5,242 nt of DNA. Source: Desulfofustis sp. GTDB lineage: Bacteria > Desulfobacterota > Desulfobulbia > Desulfobulbales > Desulfocapsaceae. Numbering within the stretch: position 1 is the first letter of the stretch; each line of letters starts with the position of its first letter. Shown here piece by piece: positions 1-5,242 of the stretch. Location: assembly GCA_030604345.1 (NCBI GenBank), contig JAUVWB010000146.1, positions 1-5,242 of the forward strand. Reading direction: 5' to 3'. The translations under genes and the position numbers were made by a program. Below the pieces are notes generated by a model. The model saw only the letters and a list, made by a program, of their open reading frames with translations, ran no database searches and was not told the origin of the DNA.

Positions 1-1024
1 CACCGTTCACCGCATCCTCGGCAATTACGGTGACGCCGTCAGCTTCCACGACAATATCGGCTACCTTGCCCTTAATGAAAAAGGCATTGGCGTCTGCCAT
101 CAGGTTCTCACGGAATTTCTCATACTTGCCGGGAGTACGCAGGTCGATGTAGAATACGTAGATTTTTGCATCGGGGTACTGCTCCCGGATGTAGGTCATC
201 TGTTTGAAGGTGGCCATACAACAGATGTAAGAACAATACTCCAGGTGATTTTCATCACGGGATCCGGCACACTGCACAAAGGCGATGTTCTTTGGTTCTT
301 TGCCGCTGCCCGGCACGACAATCTTTCCGCCGGTCGGACCGTTGGGGGCTGCCATCCGTTCAATCATCATGTTGGTGACGATGGCCTCTGACTTGCCGTA
401 GTTCAGATTGTCCATCTTGGTGGCATCATAAGGGTTCCACCCGGTAGCCCAGACTATCGAAGACACATTGAGCGTCACCGTGGTGGGCTTCATATCCAAA
501 TCCACCGCATCGTACTTACAGGCATTCTTTACCGCTTCTGCACCGGCCGTGGATAAAGAGTCCTTGGCAATCACGTAGCGACGGGGGAAGGCCATTTCGT
601 GAGGCAGATAGGCAGCCTTACATTTGTCCATGCCGAAATTGAAGGGGTTGGCGATTTCGTCGGGACAGGCAGCGGCACACTCGCCACAAGCGGTACAATT
701 GCTGTTCACATAGCGGGGAGCTATGTTGACGGTCACTTCGTACTTGCCTGGACCACCGCTGACCGATTGAACGGTGGCCATGGTGTAGGTGCGAATCCTC
801 CGGTTGCTTTTGATTCTTTTGAAGTTGATCTCAAGACCACAGGTCGGGGGACACATCTTCGGGAAGTATTCGTTTAACTGCGCCACTCTCCCACCAAAAT
901 AGGGGTTCTTATCGATGATGAACACATCGTTCCCGACTTCGGCGGCCTCGAGAGCTGCCGTCAGCCCACTGATACCTCCGCCTACGACCAAAATTGCACC
1001 GGAGGTGCCTTGCTCGTCAGTCAT
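1..1024 (-). CDS. qmoA: QmoA, quinone-interacting membrane-bound oxidoreductase subunit A (3' end beyond window)
   Basis: Reading the minus strand from an ATG at 1024 gives 341 uninterrupted codons to the window edge, so the C-terminus is missing. Seen: a Rossmann FAD motif GGGISG at residues 15-20, an acidic strand end (FIID, 35-38) and GGR at 44-46; a CPPTC pair (C58, C62); a ferredoxin-like C110-x2-C113-x2-C116-x3-C120-P motif; an ATGW segment at 193-196; and an HdrA-type stretch with C252, C264, C268 and C269 (QCAGSRD, then YCSYICC). Known: QmoA is an HdrA-like flavoprotein of the QmoABC complex, which links menaquinone to APS reductase. It lacks membrane segments here and should be cytoplasmic. 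The position just after aprA is the usual one for qmoA and favours it over a generic hdrA. The start at 1024 follows GGAGG with a 5-nt gap. An in-frame ATG at 1036 has no such site. Whether the ferredoxin-like motif holds a cluster is not shown by sequence. Confidence 0.94.
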   Translation of the reverse strand, partial: MTDEQGTSGAILVVGGGISGLTAALEAAEVGNDVFIIDKNPYFGGRVAQLNEYFPKMCPPTCGLEINFKRIKSNRRIRTYTMATVQSVSGGPGKYEVTVNIAPRYVNSNCTACGECAAACPDEIANPFNFGMDKCKAAYLPHEMAFPRRYVIAKDSLSTAGAEAVKNACKYDAVDLDMKPTTVTLNVSSIVWATGWNPYDATKMDNLNYGKSEAIVTNMMIERMAAPNGPTGGKIVVPGSGKEPKNIAFVQCAGSRDENHLEYCSYICCMATFKQMTYIREQYPDAKIYVFYIDLRTPGKYEKFRENLMADANAFFIKGKVADIVVEADGVTVIAEDAVNG

Positions 1025-1029
1025 ACTTT

Positions 1030-1034
1030 CCTCC
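1030..1034 (-). promoter_or_regulatory. Ribosome-binding site of qmoA
   Basis: GGAGG on the minus strand ends 5 nt before the ATG at 1024. It decides between two in-frame starts: the alternative ATG at 1036-1034 overlaps this Shine-Dalgarno and has no purine-rich site of its own upstream (GTGTAACC). Use of the upstream ATG would add only four residues (MEES). Confidence 0.8.
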
Positions 1035-1141
1035 ATGGTTACACTTGTCTAAAAAAGTACAGTCGATGCCCGACCGCAACGATCAATGGCCGAGTCATCA
1101 ATTAGAAAAAACGTGAACAAGCGGTGTAGTCTGCTTTTCGC

Positions 1142-1177
1142 TCGGGAAAAACGCAACCATCATTGCGGTTTTCCCGA
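1142..1177. repeat. Imperfect inverted repeat in the aprA-qmoA spacer
   Basis: Arms 1142-1156 and 1163-1177 are 15 bp each, with a single mismatch (1151 against 1168) and a 6-base loop. It lies between the aprA terminator and qmoA, about 118 bp before the qmoA start. In the minus-strand RNA the inner stem CGCAA/UUGCG is followed by five U residues, so it could act as a weak second terminator. The T run, however, is itself inside the longer stem. It could instead be a leader structure for a qmoA transcript or a protein-binding palindrome. The sequence alone does not decide. Confidence 0.6.
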
Positions 1178-1199
1178 ATGAAAAACGGTATTTCCATAG

Positions 1200-1239
1200 A
1201 AAAAATCTCCAGGGGCAAGGCCCCTGGAGATTTTTTTTT
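1200..1239 (-). terminator. Rho-independent terminator after aprA, possibly bidirectional
   Basis: A perfect 11-bp GC-rich stem (1206-1216 with 1220-1230, loop AAG) begins about 40 nt past the aprA stop codon. It is flanked by six A's on the low-coordinate side and nine T's on the high side. Read on the minus strand the stem is followed by TTTTTT, which terminates aprBA transcripts. Read on the plus strand it is followed by nine T's, so it would also stop transcription entering from the opposite direction. The A/T flanks extend the stem by up to six pairs. Its presence implies that qmoA is expressed either by read-through or from its own promoter. Confidence 0.9.
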
Positions 1240-1271
1240 ACATCATGCTGATCGAAGTGTCATCCGATAAA

Positions 1272-3290
1272 TTAGAGCCACGGATCAGTCTCGATGATGT
1301 TGAGACACTCGACCTTCTCGCACTTCCATTCCTTGGTCTCAGGATTGAAAGTGGAGTTGACGAAGCATCTCCAGTTATCATCATCGCAGGTCGGGAAGTC
1401 TGAACGATAGTAGAAACCCGGATAACGGGATTCCTTACGGAACTCCATGTGGCGAATGTGAGTCTCGACACACCAGATGCGATGATAGTTCTCCCAGCAA
1501 CGGAGCAGCTCATGAAGATCGCCGGCGGCCATCTTCTCGGCGTCTTCGCGGAGCAGCCGGAGCAGGTCGAGGCAGATGTTGAGCAGCTTACCGGAGGTCA
1601 TGTAGTAGGTGGCAACGCCGCCGCCGTACTCGTCGGTGGCCTTCATCAAACGCATCATCAGGCCGGCCGGCTTGCAGTAATTCGGGTTGACATCTTCGGC
1701 GGTGGAAGCGCCCACAAACTCGTGATAGCGCTTGACCGGTGCGTAGATCTCATCGGCGATTTCCTGGGCGGTCTGCTTCAGTTCCGGTTTGAAGGAAGCG
1801 TTATCGCGGCAGAATTTGACCATCTGCTTGGCGACGATACGACCTTCGGCATGGGAACCGGAGGAGAACTTGTGACCGGAGGCGCCGACACCGTCACCGG
1901 CGGTGAACAGACCGTCAACGGTGGTCATGCGGTTGTAGCCCCACTTATACTTGTGAGAGCGAGACTCGTTCTGGACATCCGGTACCCACGCTTCGTTCGG
2001 GCCGGAACACCAGATACCGCAACAACCGGAATGGGATCCGAGCATGTAGGGTTCGGTCGGCATAATCTCGGAACCGACTTTCTCCGGCTCGACGTTCATA
2101 CCGGCCCACAGACCGGCCTGACCAACTGACATGTCAAGGAAGTCTTCCCATGCCTCGGACTCGAGGTGTTTCCAGAACTTCTTCAACTCTTTCTCGTCCA
2201 TACCGGCGGCTTTACGCTCTTCCAGGAAGGCGTTCAGGGCAACGTCGGTGGCCATGTAGATAGGTCCGCGGCCTTCTTTCAGCTCGTTGAGCATCAGGTG
2301 GTTACGCAGACAGGTCGGGGTAACCGGAGAAGCACCGTACGGCATGAATTTTTTCAATTCAGCCTTGGCCGCTTCGCCACCGGCATAGAACTCGCCCAGA
2401 CCGTTGGAAACCTTGGCTTTGAACAGCAGGAACCAGGCGCCGACCGGGCCGTAACCATCCTTGAAGCGGGACGGGGTGAACCGGTTTTCCATCATGGTCA
2501 GGGTCGCACCAACTTGAGCGGCCAGGGTGTAGGTGGAACCAGCGTTCCATACCGGATACCAGGCCCGGCCTTTACCTTCACCGGTGGACCGCGGTCGGAA
2601 GATGTTAACCGCACCACCGCAAGCTACGACGGCAGTCTTGCACTTGATGACGTATACTTTGTTTTCGCGGACCGAGAAACCGGCGGCACCGGCGATCTGG
2701 TTCGGCTTGTTCTTATCGAGCAGCAGCTTGACGATGAATACGCGCTCCAGAATGTTGGCATCGCCAAGGGCGGTTTTGGCCGGCTCGGCAACGATACACT
2801 TGTAGGATTCACCGTTGATCATGATCTGCCATTTGCCCGTACGTACCGGCTCACCGCCTTCACGCAGGGTCTTGGCCGGCTTGGCGCCGTCCAGGTTCTC
2901 TCCGTCCGGTCCTTTCTTCCAGATCGGCAGGCCCCACTCCTCGAACAGCTTGACGGACTCGTCAACATGACGGCCACAGTCGTAGATCAGGTCCTCGCGA
3001 ACCACGCCCATCAGGTCGTTACGGACCATCTTGACGTAATCTTTTACCGGGTTTTCGCCGATGTAGGTGTTGATGGCAGAGAGACCCTGGGCAACGGCAC
3101 CGGAACGCTCCAGAGCGGCTTTGTCCACCAGCAGGATCTTCATGTCTTCCGGGGCCCATTTCTTGATCTCGAAAGCGGTACCGCATGCAGCCATACCGCC
3201 GCCGATGATGAGGGCATCAACTTCCATCTCGACGATCTCAGGATTCACAACGGCCTTGAGCTCACCTTTCGGTTTGTTTGGTAATGCCAT
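1272..3290 (-). CDS. aprA: Adenylylsulfate (APS) reductase alpha subunit AprA
   Basis: Flavoprotein catalytic subunit of dissimilatory APS reductase (APS + 2 e- to AMP + sulfite, reversible), cytoplasmic, paired with AprB. From the ATG at 3290 it is 672 aa, complete and within the usual family length. Seen: N-terminal FAD motif GGGMAACG (30-37); LLVDK (53-57); a QGLSAIN segment ending at N74; an ENRFTPSRFKDGYGPVGAW block (268-286) with R270 and R275; a HSGCCGIWC block with H420; a second FAD motif around GLFTAGDG (460-467); and a helical C-terminal region rich in H, R and W. Known: in the Archaeoglobus enzyme an Asn, an Arg and a His in these blocks contact APS and flavin; N74, R270 or R275, and H420 are my candidates by motif. 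The fumarate reductase-like fold is shared with SdhA/FrdA, but these blocks are AprA-specific. A TTG two codons upstream is rejected as start because it lies only 3 nt from the AGGAG ribosome site. Confidence 0.98.
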   Translation of the reverse strand: MALPNKPKGELKAVVNPEIVEMEVDALIIGGGMAACGTAFEIKKWAPEDMKILLVDKAALERSGAVAQGLSAINTYIGENPVKDYVKMVRNDLMGVVREDLIYDCGRHVDESVKLFEEWGLPIWKKGPDGENLDGAKPAKTLREGGEPVRTGKWQIMINGESYKCIVAEPAKTALGDANILERVFIVKLLLDKNKPNQIAGAAGFSVRENKVYVIKCKTAVVACGGAVNIFRPRSTGEGKGRAWYPVWNAGSTYTLAAQVGATLTMMENRFTPSRFKDGYGPVGAWFLLFKAKVSNGLGEFYAGGEAAKAELKKFMPYGASPVTPTCLRNHLMLNELKEGRGPIYMATDVALNAFLEERKAAGMDEKELKKFWKHLESEAWEDFLDMSVGQAGLWAGMNVEPEKVGSEIMPTEPYMLGSHSGCCGIWCSGPNEAWVPDVQNESRSHKYKWGYNRMTTVDGLFTAGDGVGASGHKFSSGSHAEGRIVAKQMVKFCRDNASFKPELKQTAQEIADEIYAPVKRYHEFVGASTAEDVNPNYCKPAGLMMRLMKATDEYGGGVATYYMTSGKLLNICLDLLRLLREDAEKMAAGDLHELLRCWENYHRIWCVETHIRHMEFRKESRYPGFYYRSDFPTCDDDNWRCFVNSTFNPETKEWKCEKVECLNIIETDPWL

Positions 3291-3310
3291 ATTCAAATCT
3301 CCTTTTGAAT
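3291..3310 (-). promoter_or_regulatory. aprA ribosome-binding site held in a hairpin loop
   Basis: On the minus strand a perfect 7-bp inverted repeat, ATTCAAA (3304-3310) and TTTGAAT (3291-3297), flanks a 6-base loop AGGAGA (3298-3303). The Shine-Dalgarno is therefore in the loop, and the stem abuts the ATG at 3290. GGAG to ATG is 8 nt, which is good spacing for that ATG and too close for the TTG at 3296. The stem is A/T-rich and weak alone, so the effect on translation is inference. Confidence 0.7.
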
Positions 3311-3343
3311 AAAAGATTTAAGGTGTTTCACACGCCTGCTTAA

Positions 3344-3757
3344 TCACGGGGTCGGAAGCTCTTTCTCGAGCAACAGGCATTCGTCGTCGAGATTGGCACC
3401 TTTCTGACCGGCATAAGCATTGGCAGCTCCCTCAGCCGTTGTGCGAATCGGGAACTTGAAGCGCTTCAGATTGCCATTGCGGAACTTGACGGTCCACATG
3501 ATGGAATCGGAAGAACGCATGGGGTGAACCTGGCCGCCCATCGGTACGAAGTCGTCGTAACCACGAACAAAAATCGCACCTTGCGGACAGATCTTGACAC
3601 AGGAGTAACATTCCCAGCAGGCATCAGGCTCTTGGTTGTAAGCCTTCATCTCCTCAACGTTGAGAACCATCAGGTCGTTGGGGCAGATGTACATGCATGC
3701 AGTCTTGTCACCGCCTTTGCAGCCATCACACTTGGAAGGATCTACATAACTTGGCAT
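3344..3757 (-). CDS. aprB: Adenylylsulfate (APS) reductase beta subunit AprB
   Basis: Iron-sulfur electron-transfer subunit of APS reductase, 137 aa, complete. Seen: two [4Fe-4S] ferredoxin motifs, C10-x2-C13-x7-C21-x3-C25-P and C47-x2-C50-x2-C53-x3-C57-P, both intact. W48 sits directly after the first cysteine of the second motif; a conserved tryptophan here is described in the Archaeoglobus structure as part of the electron route between cluster and FAD (from memory). Then come a short beta-rich segment (about 60-105) and a C-terminal tail (about 106-137), which in known structures wraps around AprA. The tail is somewhat shorter than in Desulfovibrio, whose AprB is around 165 aa. There is no signal peptide or membrane segment, consistent with a cytoplasmic AprBA dimer. 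The start follows AGGAGG by 7 nt. The gene is first in an aprBA transcript, with 53 nt to aprA and no terminator between them. Confidence 0.97.
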   Translation of the reverse strand: MPSYVDPSKCDGCKGGDKTACMYICPNDLMVLNVEEMKAYNQEPDACWECYSCVKICPQGAIFVRGYDDFVPMGGQVHPMRSSDSIMWTVKFRNGNLKRFKFPIRTTAEGAANAYAGQKGANLDDECLLLEKELPTP

Positions 3758-3764
3758 TAAACTA

Positions 3765-3770
3765 CCTCCT
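3765..3770 (-). promoter_or_regulatory. Strong ribosome-binding site of aprB
   Basis: AGGAGG, within a GAGGAGG run on the minus strand, lies 7 nt before the aprB ATG. It is a full-consensus Shine-Dalgarno and fits a highly expressed catabolic gene. Confidence 0.85.
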
Positions 3771-3788
3771 CAGTTTGTTTTAACTGTT

Positions 3789-3813
3789 GTGGCCCTGACC
3801 ATACAGGACCCAC
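3789..3813 (-). promoter_or_regulatory. Leader hairpin upstream of the aprB ribosome-binding site
   Basis: In the minus-strand RNA, GGUCCUG pairs with CAGGGCC (7 bp with one G-U) around a 6-base loop UAUGGU. Two more outer pairs form past a bulged G. It ends about 18 nt before the AGGAGG. It has no U tract, so it is not a terminator. It may stabilise the 5' end or affect translation; no known riboswitch class is recognised. Confidence 0.45.
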
Positions 3814-3975
3814 TTAAACCGAAGCAAACTCTGTTACTACCTTGCTAAAACCCAGCCAACCACCCCGCTTCAGGCAGCAGTTAACTGTTTAAAATAATAA
3901 CCGATCACCCCCCATTGTCGGGAAGCGCGGCACAACGCAAAAAAATGAACGCTCACTCATTTTCTCAAGAATTTT

Positions 3976-4004
3976 TTTATAAAGGGTTGTCCGACAATTG
4001 TCAA
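3976..4004 (-). promoter_or_regulatory. Near-consensus sigma70-type promoter of aprBA
   Basis: On the minus strand, -35 TTGACA (3999-4004, 6 of 6), a spacer of exactly 17 bp and -10 TATAAA (3976-3981, 5 of 6) predict a start near 3969. An A/T-rich stretch flanks both sides (GAAGAATTAATTTCC upstream). It begins 27 bp after the ftsK stop codon. The match is strong enough that high constitutive output would be expected unless repressed, which fits the abundance of APS reductase in sulfate reducers. The start site is inferred, not observed. Confidence 0.82.
3987..4002. promoter_or_regulatory. Putative operator: overlapping TTGTC/GACAA palindromes in the aprBA promoter
   Basis: Three half-sites lie in 16 bp: TTGTC (3987-3991), GACAA (3993-3997) and TTGTC (3998-4002). 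The first two form TTGTC-C-GACAA, an 11-bp palindrome with one centre base. The last two form GACAATTGTC, a perfect 10-bp palindrome. They overlap the -35 box and the upstream half of the spacer, where a bound protein would block RNA polymerase. The spacing does not match the Rex or HcpR/CRP-type sites proposed for sulfate-reduction genes in other Desulfobacterota. The regulator is unknown, and part of the palindrome comes simply from the -35 hexamer. Confidence 0.45.
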
Positions 4005-4030
4005 GGAAATTAATTCTTCGCGAAGCGTGC

Positions 4031-5242
4031 TCAATCATAGGAATGACGGGCTAATACCTCACGTGGTTTGGCCCCATCGGCAGGACCGACAATCCCCTCT
4101 CGCTCCATCTTCTCGATGATCCGAGCAGCCCGATTATAGCCGATCCTGAAACGTCGTTGCACCATGGAGATGGAGGCCTGTCCGGACTCACAGACGAAGG
4201 AAACAGCCTCGTCATAGTGCTCATCGTATTCGTCTTCGCTCCCGTTACTGGTTAGAACATCACCCTCCTCCACCTGCTCGAGCACCGATTCGTCATATAC
4301 CGCTGCGCCTTGCTCCTTGAGGAAGGCGACCAGATCGCCGGTCTCCTTCTCCGAGATGTAGGCCCCATGCACCCGCTGAATCGTTGCCGTACCCGGAGGC
4401 ATGTAGAGCATGTCTCCCATGCCGAGGAGGTGTTCGGCACCGGAGGTATCGATAATTGTCCGCGAATCCACTTTCGACGAAACCTTGAATGCGATTCTGG
4501 TGGGGAAGTTGGCTTTGATCAAACCGGTCAATACGTCAACCGAAGGGCGCTGCGTCGCCAGGATCAGATGTATACCGGCGGCACGGGCCATCTGTGCCAA
4601 CCGTGCGATAGCCGTCTCCACATCTTTGGAAGCCACCATCATCAGGTCGGCCAACTCGTCCACGATGATCACGATGTAAGGGAGTTTCTCCGCCATGGTC
4701 AGGTTGTACGAGTCAAAGCTCTTGACCCGCGCCTCCTCCAGCAACCGGTACCGCCGCTCCATTTCCCGAACCGCCCAGAGCAAGGCTCTGCTGGCCAATT
4801 TCGGTTCAACCACGACCGGGTGGAGCAGATGCGGGATGCCTTCATAACCGGAGAGTTCGATCCGTTTCGGATCGACCATGAGAAAGCGCACGTCAGCGGG
4901 CGTCGCATTGAACAGGATGGAGGCGATGATGGTGTTGATGGCGACGCTTTTTCCGGCGCCGGTGGCGCCGGCAATGAGGAGGTGGGGCATGCGGGCCAGA
5001 TCGGCGATCACCGGATTGCCGACCACGTCGAGCCCCAGCGCGATGCCGAGCTTTGCCTTATGATTGCGGAACTGCTCGGCGGCGAGCAGGTCCCGGATGG
5101 CAACCACCTGCCGGACATCGTTGGGGATCTCTATACCCAGTGCCGATTTGCCCGGGACCGAACCGACCACCCGCACCGACTGCGCTTTCAATCCCAGGGC
5201 CAGATCATCGGCGAGGCTGACGATCTTGTTGATCTTGATTCC
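4031..5242 (-). CDS. ftsK: FtsK/SpoIIIE-type DNA translocase, C-terminal part (5' end beyond window)
   Basis: Septal DNA pump that segregates chromosome termini and activates XerCD at dif; normally membrane-anchored by an N-terminal domain not included here. The frame is open from the window edge, giving 403 visible residues; no in-window start is needed. Seen: the end of the alpha domain (GIKINKIVSLADDLALGLKA, then VPGKSALGIEIPN); the beta RecA-like motor with Walker A GATGAGKS (92-99), VDPKR (123-127), Walker B IIVDE (192-196) and ATQRP (229-233); and the KANFPTRIAFKVSSKVDSRTI region that is typical of FtsK. An acidic linker (about 325-343) leads to the winged-helix gamma domain (about 344-395), which in the family reads KOPS sequences. 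All motor residues look intact. The downstream gene is aprB after 273 bp with its own promoter, so no functional link is implied. I see no clear terminator after ftsK. Confidence 0.96.
   Translation of the reverse strand, partial: GIKINKIVSLADDLALGLKAQSVRVVGSVPGKSALGIEIPNDVRQVVAIRDLLAAEQFRNHKAKLGIALGLDVVGNPVIADLARMPHLLIAGATGAGKSVAINTIIASILFNATPADVRFLMVDPKRIELSGYEGIPHLLHPVVVEPKLASRALLWAVREMERRYRLLEEARVKSFDSYNLTMAEKLPYIVIIVDELADLMMVASKDVETAIARLAQMARAAGIHLILATQRPSVDVLTGLIKANFPTRIAFKVSSKVDSRTIIDTSGAEHLLGMGDMLYMPPGTATIQRVHGAYISEKETGDLVAFLKEQGAAVYDESVLEQVEEGDVLTSNGSEDEYDEHYDEAVSFVCESGQASISMVQRRFRIGYNRAARIIEKMEREGIVGPADGAKPREVLARHSYD

Noticed and set aside
599..877. Plus-strand open frame (92 codons) opposite qmoA
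   Set aside because: Entirely antisense to qmoA, whose FAD and Cys motifs are clear on the other strand. No ribosome site or domain.
1050..1087. Promoter for qmoA (TTGATC, 19-bp spacer, TGTACT)
   Set aside because: Only 4 of 6 matches in each hexamer and a long spacer. Such matches are expected by chance in an A/T-rich spacer, so it is not annotated as a feature.
1449..2129. Plus-strand open frame (226 codons) opposite the 3' part of aprA
   Set aside because: Antisense shadow of aprA, with low-complexity G/A/V-rich translation and no recognisable domain or initiation signal.
2166..3284. Long plus-strand open frame (372 codons) opposite aprA
   Set aside because: It lies wholly antisense to the unmistakable aprA, in register with its codon bias. 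It has no ribosome site and resembles no protein I recognise. Long antisense frames are common in GC-biased genes.
3291..3296. TTG at 3296 as the aprA start (two extra residues)
   Set aside because: It lies only 3 nt after the AGGAG, whereas the ATG at 3290 has 8-nt spacing and gives the usual MALPNKPKGE-type N-terminus.
3815..4004. Rex- or HcpR-type sites (TTGTGA-N6-TCACAA or similar) upstream of aprB
   Set aside because: TTGT and ACAA pairs occur (for example 3915-3918 with 3932-3935), but spacing and flanking bases do not fit those motifs.
4015..4024. CTTCGCGAAG palindrome just after ftsK as a terminator
   Set aside because: The stem is at most three or four pairs with a tiny loop and no T run follows. 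Too weak to call.
5189..5191. TTG at 5191 as the start of the FtsK gene
   Set aside because: The frame stays open to the window edge and the upstream codons encode conserved alpha-domain sequence (GIKINKIVSLADDLALG), so this is an internal Leu codon of a truncated gene.

Overview
This window carries the core dissimilatory sulfur-metabolism locus of an anaerobic bacterium, with every gene on the minus strand. In transcription order (high to low coordinates) it holds the 3' part of a FtsK/SpoIIIE-type DNA translocase gene, aprB, aprA, and the 5' part of qmoA. The AprA and AprB sequences, a QmoA-type HdrA-like flavoprotein directly downstream of aprA, and the moderately GC-rich coding sequence point to a sulfate-reducing or sulfur-disproportionating Desulfobacterota bacterium. 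A member of the Desulfobulbales is my best guess by resemblance from memory; no phylogeny was run.

Layout: 5242-4031 is ftsK, cut off at its 5' end by the window edge. 4030-3758 is a 273-bp spacer with a near-consensus sigma70-type promoter (-35 TTGACA, 17-bp spacer, -10 TATAAA). The promoter is overlapped by TTGTC/GACAA palindromes and is followed by an unusually long leader of about 210 nt. 3757-3344 is aprB (137 aa). A 53-nt gap holds the aprA ribosome-binding site, presented in the loop of a small predicted hairpin. 3290-1272 is aprA (672 aa from the ATG I prefer). 1271-1025 is a 247-bp spacer with a textbook intrinsic terminator just after aprA and a second long imperfect inverted repeat. 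1024-1 is qmoA, cut off at its 3' end by the window edge after 341 codons.

How the genes work together: AprBA is the soluble cytoplasmic heterodimer that interconverts adenosine-5'-phosphosulfate (APS) and AMP plus sulfite. AprA carries FAD and the active site, and AprB carries two [4Fe-4S] clusters. QmoA belongs to the membrane-associated QmoABC complex, thought to pass electrons from the menaquinone pool to AprBA, or the reverse in organisms that oxidise or disproportionate sulfur. The sulfate adenylyltransferase gene (sat), often found near these genes, is not in the window, nor are qmoB and qmoC, which probably lie beyond the low-coordinate edge. FtsK is a housekeeping chromosome-segregation protein and is probably a neighbour by chance.

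I found no mobile element, RNA gene, CRISPR array or unknown protein family. The genes are ordinary for this metabolism. What deserves a second look is the non-coding architecture: the promoter/operator, the long leader, the hairpin-borne Shine-Dalgarno of aprA, and the terminator separating aprBA from qmoA.
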